Shown one piece after another: positions 25,279 to 31,557 of a DNA stretch of 43,889 nucleotides (its first letter is position 1; each line of letters opens with the position of its first letter). Below the pieces are notes generated by a model. The model worked only from the letters and a program-made list of their open reading frames with translations, ran no database searches and was not told the origin of the DNA. The DNA is from CAYQQR01 sp964420035 (lineage in GTDB: Bacteria > Bacteroidota > Bacteroidia > Bacteroidales > SM23-62): the NCBI GenBank assembly GCA_964420035.1, contig CAYQQR010000037.1:1-43889 (forward strand), given 5' to 3'. The position numbers were made by a program, and so were the translations under genes.

Positions 25279-26145
25279 ATGGCAAGCAGAGAAGAATTTA
25301 TTCAAGACACCCTCGGCTTTCTGAAATCCATTCAAAGTCTGGATGATGTCAATGCAAACAAGGACAAGATCATTCAAAGCATGCAACAAGCCCTCACTAC
25401 TGCAATTGAAGAGTTGCGGGAATTCAATGCAAAGCTCCCCGAACTGAGTCCGGAAGAAAGGAACCAGCAGGGGGCCAAATTCATGAATGAAGATTACCTG
25501 ATGCCACCTGAATTTATGAACGAACTGGAAAGGATCGATGCCATTCCGGGCGTGCAGGAAAAGTCTGATCTTCAATTCGATGCCATACAGGAACAAATGG
25601 AACCTTTTCTGGCACAATACCAGCAGGAAATGACTAAGCTAAGCGATGCATTAGCAGGTGAAGTATTTGGTAGTATGGAGGCGGCGATGAAGGAGGCCGT
25701 TGAAAGTATGGCTGAAGGCATGGGCGGTCAGGCTGCCGGAGAAGAAACTGAAGAACAGGAAGAAGAGCAGTATGAATTTGATCCCGATAACCCGGAGACC
25801 CCGGAGATCCTTTATGACCTGTATATGTCCAGGACCCTGGCCGGTCTGGAGGAGAACAAAGACAGGCTGATGGAATATCTGGAGGAAGATCTGCAAAGTC
25901 ATATCTGGGACCTGGAAGTGCTTACCGACATGGATCCCGGGGAGTGGTTCGAACAGGATAAGGAAAAGATAGAGACGATCCGTCACCTCATGGAGCGTCT
26001 CGAACCGGAGATGGAAAAGGAGTTCGCCCGGCTCGCTGCCCTTCCCGATGCTGCTGAGGCCGTCGCCAAGATCAAGCAGGAGGTCTCGGAAAAAATCGGC
26101 CCCAAGGTGAGTGAGGTGAATAAGTATCTGGGGAAGTTAGGTTAA
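25279..26145 (+). CDS. Acidic protein of unknown function
   Basis: A 288-residue protein with no signal peptide and no membrane segment, so probably cytosolic. It is strongly acidic, with a Glu-run linker around residues 155-165 (ETEEQEEEQ) separating an N-terminal helical half from a C-terminal helical half. Helical heptads are suggested in DNANKDKIIQSMQQALTT-like and KDRLMEYLEEDLQSHI-like stretches. No catalytic motif is recognised. The start ATG 25279 follows a purine-rich stretch (GAGAAGGAAAAA). Downstream lies the hairpin array, beginning right at its stop codon. I do not recognise the family. The codon use looks like that of its neighbours, so it is likely a real gene. Confidence 0.7.
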   Translation: MASREEFIQDTLGFLKSIQSLDDVNANKDKIIQSMQQALTTAIEELREFNAKLPELSPEERNQQGAKFMNEDYLMPPEFMNELERIDAIPGVQEKSDLQFDAIQEQMEPFLAQYQQEMTKLSDALAGEVFGSMEAAMKEAVESMAEGMGGQAAGEETEEQEEEQYEFDPDNPETPEILYDLYMSRTLAGLEENKDRLMEYLEEDLQSHIWDLEVLTDMDPGEWFEQDKEKIETIRHLMERLEPEMEKEFARLAALPDAAEAVAKIKQEVSEKIGPKVSEVNKYLGKLG

Positions 26146-26147
26146 AA

Positions 26148-26301
26148 CCCTTCGGGCAGTTTAAAACCGCCTGCGGCGGCAGTGAAAAGCCCCGATGCTC
26201 GGGGCGGTGAAAAGCTTCGCTGCGCGAAGCAGTGAAAATCTGCCTTCGGCAGAGGTTGAAAATCCCGATTCCCGGGATAGTTTAAATTTACCTTCGGCAA
26301 A
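26148..26301. repeat. Array of seven hairpins with ~24-bp period and different stems
   Basis: Seven units, each a spacer (AGTGAAAA, GGTGAAAA or AGTTTAAA) plus a short inverted repeat with a three-base loop, TTC or TGC. Examples are GCCCCGA-TGC-TCGGGGC (26189-26205), GCTTCGC-TGC-GCGAAGC (26214-26230) and TCTGCC-TTC-GGCAGA (26239-26253). Loop centres fall at 26152, 26173, 26197, 26222, 26246, 26270 and 26294. Stems differ completely between units while arms stay complementary; the last has one mismatch. The array starts at the stop codon of the preceding gene. Confidence 0.9.
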
Positions 26302-26315
26302 GGATTCTTGCTACT

Positions 26316-26459
26316 GGTCGCTGGCGGCTGGTTGCTGGTGGGTTAACCATTTATTTTATAAGCAAGACGTCATCCCGGACTTGATCCGCCTGCCTTCCGT
26401 TAGGGAGGGGATCTCCCTGAACTATCGCTATGGTCTCTGCATGTTGCGTCCACAGTGAA
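26316..26459. repeat. Flanking repeat, left copy
   Basis: A ~95-bp segment (about 26365-26459) beginning AAGACGTCATCCCGGACTTG is repeated in the same orientation at about 27960-28055, with roughly a dozen or more scattered differences. It is preceded by CTGGTCGCTGG words (about 26315-26340) that also recur before the right copy (27901-27925). Together with the hairpin array it forms a composite unit on each side of higBA. Confidence 0.85.
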
Positions 26460-26515
26460 GCAAAGCTTATTTACCAGGGTATGGCAGGTGGCCGCTTTTA
26501 GGTATGCCTCATATT

Positions 26516-26560
26516 CACAGGGTGCCGTCTTCCCGCTGCGCTCGAAGACTCTGCCCTGTG
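26516..26560. repeat. Nested inverted repeat
   Basis: Outer arms CACAGGG (26516-26522) and CCCTGTG (26554-26560), inner arms GTCTTC (26527-26532) and GAAGAC (26544-26549), with four-base bulges on both sides and an 11-base loop. It lies in the otherwise gene-free stretch 26460-26800, downstream of higA, where nothing else is recognised. Confidence 0.75.
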
Positions 26561-26800
26561 CCAGTGCATTTCAGCCTTTCAGGCCGCGTACTCCATAAAT
26601 CTGAGAATACCTTTAGCATGACCTGAAATAAGAGAGGGATCACATAAACAAGAAGGTTTAAGTTAACCATATCTGAAAATGGGGAAAACTATAAAAATGG
26701 CAGGGCCGAACTCCCATTATGATGCTTCACCCCGGTTCCAATACTAAATTAGGAAGAACTAATATTATCTAGAAACAATCTAATAATAGTTTATCATGGA

Positions 26801-27265
26801 TTAAAGCATAGCTGTCCTTGATCCTTTAAGGTAGTCGTGGATTGATGATATCTTAAGTAGCTTTTCTTTATGCTCGTCCCGAAGTTTTATCTGCTTATTT
26901 CCACTAATCAAAGATTCTAATGGGATTCCCAGGTATCTGTTTAATAAAGTGATCATCTTTAATGTTAAGGCTCTTTTCCCATGCAGCACTTCTGATACAC
27001 GGGTTTCACCTCCAAACAAAGGAGCCACGTCTTTTTGCCTTAGGTTCATCTGATCCATTCTGAACTTTATCGCTTCTATCGGATCCGGGGCATCCATCCG
27101 ATGATGTTCCTGCTCATATTTTTCAACAAGCAAAGACAATAGTTCCAGTTCTTCCCCCTTCGGACTATCAGGTTCTATAGGCTGTTCAGTACTTTCTATA
27201 AGCTCATATATCCGCCTGCAAGCTGCTTTATATTCCTGCTCTGTTTTTATTACTTTAGTTCTCAT
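26801..27265 (-). CDS. higA: HigA-type antitoxin with HTH domain
   Basis: A 154-residue product from ATG 27265 (MRTKVIKTEQEYKAAC); an ATG six codons earlier (27283) would also work. The N-terminal half is helical and acidic (YELIESTEQ, EELELLSLLVEKYE), as in the long HigA/COG5499 antitoxins. The helix-turn-helix lies around residues 70-120: IKFRMDQMNLRQKDVAPLFG, then RVSEVLHGKRALTLKM, with the usual LTLKMI-type recognition end. It would neutralise HigB and repress the shared promoter. Its start overlaps the toxin stop by about 10 bp, the normal toxin-first higBA order with translational coupling. The pair is bracketed by repeats. Confidence 0.9.
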   Translation of the reverse strand: MRTKVIKTEQEYKAACRRIYELIESTEQPIEPDSPKGEELELLSLLVEKYEQEHHRMDAPDPIEAIKFRMDQMNLRQKDVAPLFGGETRVSEVLHGKRALTLKMITLLNRYLGIPLESLISGNKQIKLRDEHKEKLLKISSIHDYLKGSRTAML

Positions 27266-27566
27266 ATCGTATTGTTTTTGCATTTATTCTATCATACTCC
27301 TCATGTGTCCCTAACCAGACAATAAATACAATCTTTAATTTGTATTCAATATCAACGATCAGCCTGAAGTAATTACCCTTGATATTAAAAACCACTCTTT
27401 TTGAACTGATTATGCTGGCATTCTTATATTTCAGTTTCAGCTCGTTTGCGTTATTCCAATTCGAGTGCTTTATCTCATAAACCCATGCTTTTAGTGACTC
27501 TTCTGCAGGCTTGTATTTTCTCTGCCTGCAATAATCAGTGAGAGTTTTCTCTTTGATTATTCTCAT
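27255..27566 (-). CDS. higB: HigB-type toxin (mRNA interferase)
   Basis: A 103-residue protein of the HigB_toxin/RelE-like superfamily, which cuts mRNA on the ribosome. Family segments are visible: MRIIKEKTLTDYC at the start, ASIISSKRVVFNIKGNYFRLIV in the middle, and KIVFIVWLGTHEEYDRI near the end, the latter two matching the conserved FNIxGNxYRLI and VxWxGTHxEYD patterns. ATG 27566 is chosen because it gives the conserved MRII start; an ATG three codons upstream exists. A -7 promoter core sits only 7 bp before it, so the transcript may be nearly leaderless. It is paired with higA and probably part of an accessory insertion. Confidence 0.92.
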   Translation of the reverse strand: MRIIKEKTLTDYCRQRKYKPAEESLKAWVYEIKHSNWNNANELKLKYKNASIISSKRVVFNIKGNYFRLIVDIEYKLKIVFIVWLGTHEEYDRINAKTIRYEN

Positions 27567-27572
27567 ACATTG

Positions 27573-27580
27573 CAAAGCTA
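27573..27580 (-). promoter_or_regulatory. Candidate -7 element for higBA
   Basis: The minus strand reads TAGCTTTG, matching TAnnTTTG, ending 7 bp before the higB ATG. No TTTG is found at the expected upstream distance. If real, the mRNA would start at or within a few bases of the start codon. Confidence 0.4.
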
Positions 27581-27644
27581 ATAAAAAGTTACCAGATAGG
27601 GTAATAATTGCATCCTATACTTTAGTAGCAATCATTAAGCCCGC

Positions 27645-27890
27645 GGTAGTGAAAATTCACTTTCGGCAGAATCGTTTAAAAACTCACTGCGTGAGTTGGT
27701 TTAAAATCCCGATTCTCGGGATAGTATAAATTTGCTGCGCGAAAGTTTAAACTCGCCCGCGGCGAAGGTGGATAAAAGCTCATAATATTTCCCGTAGGGA
27801 ATACATAATTGTAGCAAAGAATTATTCTCCGTAGGAGATATATTATTGTAGCATGGCATTACATATAAATCTATAGTTCCCCGTTGGGGA
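27645..27890. repeat. Second hairpin array, with TGC/TTC-loop and GTA-loop units
   Basis: The left part repeats the pattern of 26148-26301. AACTCAC-TGC-GTGAGTT (27681-27697) and ATCCCGA-TTC-TCGGGAT (27706-27722) are perfect 7-bp stems; TTTGC-TGC-GCGAAA and TCGCC-CGC-GGCGA follow, with centres 22-25 bp apart and GTTTAAA/AGTATAAA spacers. The right part has a different type: TTCCC-GTA-GGGAA (27789-27801), TCTCC-GTA-GGAGA (27826-27838) and TCCCC-GTT-GGGGA (27878-27890), spaced 37 and 52 bp, with shared ATACATAATT and TTGTAGCA words between them. Confidence 0.88.
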
Positions 27891-27900
27891 TACATAATTT

Positions 27901-28055
27901 CTGGTCGCTGGGAACCGGCTGCTGGTATCTCATCGTTGTCAGCAAAATAATCAATAAAAAAGACGTCATCCCGGACTTGTTCCGCCTGCCTTCCGTTAGG
28001 GAGAGGATCTCCATGAATTACCGCAGTGGTCTCAGCACCTTGAGTCCACAGTGAA
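27901..28055. repeat. Flanking repeat, right copy
   Basis: This is the right-hand partner of 26316-26459: CTGGTCGCTGG words, a variable ~35 bp, then AAGACGTCATCCCGGACTTG and ~75 further similar bases ending in TCCACAGTGAA. Direct orientation relative to the left copy, about 1.6 kb apart. Confidence 0.85.
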
Positions 28056-28065
28056 ATCGGCATAC

Positions 28066-28390
28066 AAGACCGGGGAAGGTACTCGCCCCGGGTACCCGGG
28101 GCTCGTGAGCCGGAGGGGGGTACTTCAAAGCCTTAAACCGGTGCTGCCTCCGGCAGCTATGCCGGTTTTGTTTTGGGTGGAAGACCGGGGAAGGTACTCG
28201 CCCCGGGTACCCGGGGCTCGTGAGCCGGAGGGGGGNNNNNNNNNNNNNNNNNNNNNNNNNNNNNNNNNNNNNNNNNNNNNNNNNNNNNNNNNNNNNNNNN
28301 NNNNNNNNNNNNNNNNNNNNNNNNNNNNNNNNNNNTACTTCAAAGCCTTAAACCGGTGCTGCCTCCGGCAGCTATGCCGGTTTTGTTTTG
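28066..28390. repeat. 115-bp tandem repeat interrupted by an assembly gap
   Basis: A unit beginning AAGACCGGGGAAGGTACTCG occurs at 28066-28180 and again from 28181. The second copy is identical up to 28235, then broken by 100 N, and resumes at 28336 exactly where the first copy would continue. Each unit holds the palindrome CCCCGGGTACCCGGGG (28086-28101, 28201-28216). The junction carries GGGTGGAAGACCGGGG, identical to the 3' end of the tRNA-His gene. Confidence 0.9.
28236..28335. other. Assembly gap (100 N)
   Basis: Exactly 100 undetermined bases, the usual scaffold-gap placeholder. The flanks are copies of one tandem repeat, so the true content is probably additional repeat units. Confidence 0.98.
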
Positions 28391-28465
28391 CATTGCTTAG
28401 GAAAGCTTGCTTTCCACGCCTGCAAAACAAAACCTGCCCCTTTCAGGAACCGGTTTAAGGCTTTG
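28341..28465. repeat. Nested inverted-repeat element abutting tRNA-His
   Basis: Outer arms of 16 bp, CAAAGCCTTAAACCGG (28341-28356) and CCGGTTTAAGGCTTTG (28450-28465), are perfect. Inside them lie perfect 14-bp arms GGTTTTGTTTTGCA (28379-28392) and TGCAAAACAAAACC (28421-28434), and inside those GGAAAGC/GCTTTCC (28400-28415). A side hairpin GCTGCC-TCC-GGCAGC is at 28358-28372. The element begins directly downstream of the tRNA and could act as its terminator or be a miniature mobile repeat. Confidence 0.85.
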
Positions 28466-28540
28466 GGTGGAAGACCGGGGTCGAACCGGCGACCTCTGGA
28501 ACCACAATCCAGCGCTCTAACCTACTGAGCTACATCCACC
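28466..28540 (-). tRNA. tRNA-His (GTG anticodon)
   Basis: The minus strand folds as a tRNA. Acceptor GTGGATG pairs with CTTCCAC, with one T-T mismatch, and has the extra 5' G opposite C73 characteristic of tRNA-His. The D arm is TAGCTCAGTAGGTTAGAGC, the anticodon stem-loop CTGGATTGTGGTTCCAG carries GTG, and the T arm is GCCGGTTCGACCCCGGT. No encoded CCA follows. The 3' 16 bases recur at 28175-28190. Confidence 0.95.
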
Positions 28541-28568
28541 AGGTTTTACCCGACGTTTTGCGGGAATG

Positions 28569-28576
28569 CAAATTTA
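28569..28576 (-). promoter_or_regulatory. Candidate -7 element for tRNA-His
   Basis: The minus strand reads TAAATTTG (TAnnTTTG), about 29 bp before the tRNA 5' end. A weak TTGT lies about 21 bp upstream of it. Confidence 0.45.
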
Positions 28577-28631
28577 AAGATTTTCATACAATTAAACACA
28601 ATATTGCCTATTTTCATCCATTATAAGGCCG

Positions 28632-29840
28632 ATGAAAAAATCAGGCAAGCAGATCCGCGTTTTGTTCCTGCCGGCATGGTTCCCGAGAAGAGATAATGTC
28701 ATGTCGGGCCTCTTCGTCAAGTTCCACGCCCTGGCCCTGGCCCCCTACTGTCACGTATCCGTGTTCCACTCCTTCCCCGACCCCAACCATACCGGGAAAG
28801 CCTTGCTGGAAGAATACGAAGAACAAGGTGCCCGCTTCCATATCCTCTATTACCCTGCAGCAAAATCCAGGTTCCCCCTCCTCGCCTCCCTGGTCAACGC
28901 ATTCCGTTTCATCCGCTATAACCTGAAGTATTACAGAAAACTGTTCCGGGGACCCAACAAACCCGACCTCCACCATGTCCATATCCTCACACGCTGGGGT
29001 GCGCTGGCCCGACTGCTGCAACTCCGCTACGGCATCCCCTACGTGATCACCGAACACTGGAGCCGGTACCTGCCCCCGCGTAACGAATATCAAGGCTGGC
29101 TGCGTAAAATGCTCACCCGCCACGTGACCCGCCACAGTCGCCTGGTGATGCCCGTGACCCAAAACCTTAAAAAGGCCATGCTCCTGCATAAGCTCCGCGC
29201 CCCCCGCTACGAAGTCGTCCCCAACGTCACCGACACCACCCTCTTTACACCCCCATCCCCCCAGCCCACCAAACAGAGAACCGAGAACAGAGAACAGAGA
29301 ACCATTCTCCACGTCTCCTGCTTCGACGACCCCCCCAAGAACATCTCCGGCATGCTGCGGGCTATCAAACTGCTTTATGAAATAAGGCAGGACTTTAAAC
29401 TTCTTATGGTCGGGGACGGCAGGGACTTCGACTCTCTCAGGGCCTATGCAGAAGAGCTTGGCCTGATCCCGGACCCGGTTTGCTTCGAAGGACTGAAAGA
29501 AGGAGAAGAACTGGTATCGTATTACCGGGAAGCCGACTTCCTCCTGCTGTTCAGCAATTACGAGAATATGCCCGTGGTTATCAACGAAGCCTTTGCCCGC
29601 GGTATACCCGTGGTGGCCACCCGGGTAGGAGGCATTCCCGAGCATGTCAATTCCGAAAGGGGCATCCTGGTAGAGCCCGGCAATGAGGAGGCCCTGGCCG
29701 GGGCCTGCTCGGAAATGATGGACCGGCTCGAGGATTACTACAGTCAAGCCATCCGCCGGTATGCAATCGACCATTTCAGCTACCCGGCAGTGGGACAGAA
29801 AATAAAGGATCTTTATACTGACGTGTTGAACAAAAAATGA
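28632..29840 (+). CDS. GT4-type glycosyltransferase
   Basis: A 402-residue GT-B fold enzyme that moves a sugar from a nucleotide donor to a lipid- or glycan-linked acceptor at the inner face of the membrane. The N-terminal domain has IRVLFLPAWFPRRDN and HVHILTRWGALARLL. The C-terminal GT4 domain has LLMVGDGRDFDSLR and the donor-site pattern FSNYENMPVVINEAFARGIP followed by VVATRVGGIPE, with the E-x7-E-type glutamates. The linker (about residues 215-224, KQRTENREQR) is encoded by a 7-bp tandem repeat at 29274-29301. The stop overlaps the next start (ATGA at 29837), so the two genes are translationally coupled. A flippase follows, pointing to surface polysaccharide assembly. Confidence 0.92.
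   Translation: MKKSGKQIRVLFLPAWFPRRDNVMSGLFVKFHALALAPYCHVSVFHSFPDPNHTGKALLEEYEEQGARFHILYYPAAKSRFPLLASLVNAFRFIRYNLKYYRKLFRGPNKPDLHHVHILTRWGALARLLQLRYGIPYVITEHWSRYLPPRNEYQGWLRKMLTRHVTRHSRLVMPVTQNLKKAMLLHKLRAPRYEVVPNVTDTTLFTPPSPQPTKQRTENREQRTILHVSCFDDPPKNISGMLRAIKLLYEIRQDFKLLMVGDGRDFDSLRAYAEELGLIPDPVCFEGLKEGEELVSYYREADFLLLFSNYENMPVVINEAFARGIPVVATRVGGIPEHVNSERGILVEPGNEEALAGACSEMMDRLEDYYSQAIRRYAIDHFSYPAVGQKIKDLYTDVLNKK
29274..29301. repeat. Heptamer array CAGAGAA inside a coding region
   Basis: Four 7-bp units, CAGAGAA, CCGAGAA, CAGAGAA and CAGAGAA, within the GT4 gene at the junction of its two domains. The total, 28 bp, is not a multiple of three, yet the frame is open on both sides. Confidence 0.85.
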
Positions 29841-31549
29841 CCGATCCTCCTGAAAATGTAAATAAAACCCGGAAAAAGCTGCACTTCGGGGTGATGTGCA
29901 ACGGGTTCATCATGAAATCATGGCAAAAAAAATGCCTGGAAGCCCTCATGGAACAACCCGGGGTGGAACTCAGGCTGGTCCTCATCAACCAGAGTCCCCA
30001 GACACTCCGGCGTTCCCTCTGGTATAAATGGAACAGCCTGCTATACCGCCTTTTTACCCGCTTTTTTTATAAACCCTCCAGCCTGGATAATGTACCCGTG
30101 GAAGAGTTCTTTCAAGAGGTAGACAAGATCCCTTGCACTCCCCGGCGTAAAGGAAAATTCTCGGAATACTTTAAGCCGGAAGACCTGGAACGGATCCGCA
30201 GTTATGAGCTGGATTTAATCCTGCGGATGGGCTTCGGGATCATCCGGGGGGCAATCCTCGACCTTCCCCGCTACGGCGTCTGGTCCTTTCATCACGGCGA
30301 TCCTGGAAAATACAGGGGAGGCCCCCCTGGATTCTGGGAAATTTACCATAACCAACCCGTCACCGGCATGGTGCTTCAAAAACTCACCCGGAGCCTGGAT
30401 GCAGGCATCATCCTCCAGAAAGGCTACCTGAAGACGGTTGCACATTCCTGTTCCTTCCAGGTCGACCAGCTGATGCAGGAAGGGATCCGCTGGCCGGCCC
30501 GGTTTGCCCGTCAATTGCAATACAATCCGGGTATCCTGGATCAAAAGGAAAAACCGGAAAAATCCGGTGCCATCTATAGAGTGCCCGGAAATCTGACTTT
30601 TTTCCTTTTCCTCCTGAAATCGGTCTTTTACTGGTTCCGTTTCCATATCTCAGATCTTTTCCTGACGGAAAAATGGAACATCGGCATTTTTAAAGCCACG
30701 CCGCAAGAACTTATAAAAGAAGGCACAATGGCTCAACCCCAATGGGCTCCCGAACCGGAAAGAAATGTTTTTCGCGCCGATCCTTTTGCCCATGAAGACG
30801 CGGGGGAAGTGAACATCCTTTATGAAAATTTCAACCGGAGAACGAAAAAGGGAAGCATATACAAGATGCGGTATACAGAAGCAAAAGGATTCCATGCTGA
30901 AAAGCCCATGCTCGAAAAAGATCACCACCTGGCCTATCCTTACCTCACGCATCAGGACAAGGAGATTTTTTGTATCCCGGAGAGCTCCGGAACCCAACGC
31001 ATCGACCTGTACAAGATCGACCGGATCTCAGAAGCTTTGATCCCCCATAAGACCTTGATGGAGATCGATGCCGTTGACAGTACCCTTTTCTTCTACGGGG
31101 GGTTGTGGTGGTTGATGTGCACGCGTAAAAGTACAGGGTCCAACAGCCATTTGTACCTCTATTATTCGAATAGCATGACCGGGCCCTACCGGGCCCACCT
31201 GAAAAACCCGGTCAAAATAGATATTCGCGGCTCCAGACCGGCAGGACAGCTTATTTTCTCCGGTAAAGAAATGTACCGGCCCGCCCAGGATTCTTCTCAT
31301 ACCTACGGGGGCAGGATCAGGATCTTCAGGATACTAAAGCTGGCACCCTGTGATTTTGAAGAGGAGCTGGTGTCGGTGATCGCTCCCGGAAGATGTCAAA
31401 GATACAGGAGAGGGATCCATACCTTGTCCGGTTGCGGGGCGTACACCCTGATAGACGGTAAGCGAATGGTATTTAATTATCTTAACTTTAGGCGACAGTT
31501 AAAACGTAAGCTCCGGATAACAGGCATCAACCGACTGTCCCGGAAATAG
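29837..31549 (+). CDS. Formyltransferase-like / beta-propeller fusion protein
   Basis: A 570-residue two-part protein. Residues ~15-235 resemble the formyltransferase fold of methionyl-tRNA and sugar formyltransferases: FHHGDPGKYRGGPPGFWEIY matches the N-x-H-P-S-x-L-P-x-Y-R-G-type segment, with the Asn replaced by a His-His-Gly-Asp arrangement, and SLDAGIILQKG fits the D-x-G-x-I motif. Residues ~285-560 look like a five-bladed propeller (NVFRADPFAH, SIYKMRY, IFCIPESSG, LYLYYSNSM, RPAQDSS), the arrangement I associate with the N-terminal domain of glucosamine inositolphosphorylceramide transferases and with GH43/GH62-like folds. The reaction may be N-formylation of an amino sugar or a sugar transfer; neither is proven. 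It overlaps the GT4 gene by 4 bp and precedes the flippase by 8 bp. Confidence 0.72.
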   Translation: MTDPPENVNKTRKKLHFGVMCNGFIMKSWQKKCLEALMEQPGVELRLVLINQSPQTLRRSLWYKWNSLLYRLFTRFFYKPSSLDNVPVEEFFQEVDKIPCTPRRKGKFSEYFKPEDLERIRSYELDLILRMGFGIIRGAILDLPRYGVWSFHHGDPGKYRGGPPGFWEIYHNQPVTGMVLQKLTRSLDAGIILQKGYLKTVAHSCSFQVDQLMQEGIRWPARFARQLQYNPGILDQKEKPEKSGAIYRVPGNLTFFLFLLKSVFYWFRFHISDLFLTEKWNIGIFKATPQELIKEGTMAQPQWAPEPERNVFRADPFAHEDAGEVNILYENFNRRTKKGSIYKMRYTEAKGFHAEKPMLEKDHHLAYPYLTHQDKEIFCIPESSGTQRIDLYKIDRISEALIPHKTLMEIDAVDSTLFFYGGLWWLMCTRKSTGSNSHLYLYYSNSMTGPYRAHLKNPVKIDIRGSRPAGQLIFSGKEMYRPAQDSSHTYGGRIRIFRILKLAPCDFEEELVSVIAPGRCQRYRRGIHTLSGCGAYTLIDGKRMVFNYLNFRRQLKRKLRITGINRLSRK

Positions 31550-31557
31550 ACGGCCCT

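Noticed and set aside
26148..26301. CRISPR array
   Set aside because: The ~24-bp units have no invariant repeat of 25-40 bp with unique spacers; the variable part is itself palindromic, and no cas gene is in the window.
28051..28458. ORFs spanning the N gap
   Set aside because: They read through undetermined bases and tandem repeats; no protein family is visible.
28466..28540. Prophage or integrative element inserted at tRNA-His
   Set aside because: The 16-bp copy of the tRNA 3' end is attachment-site-like, but no integrase or other mobile-element gene is present; kept only as a repeat observation.
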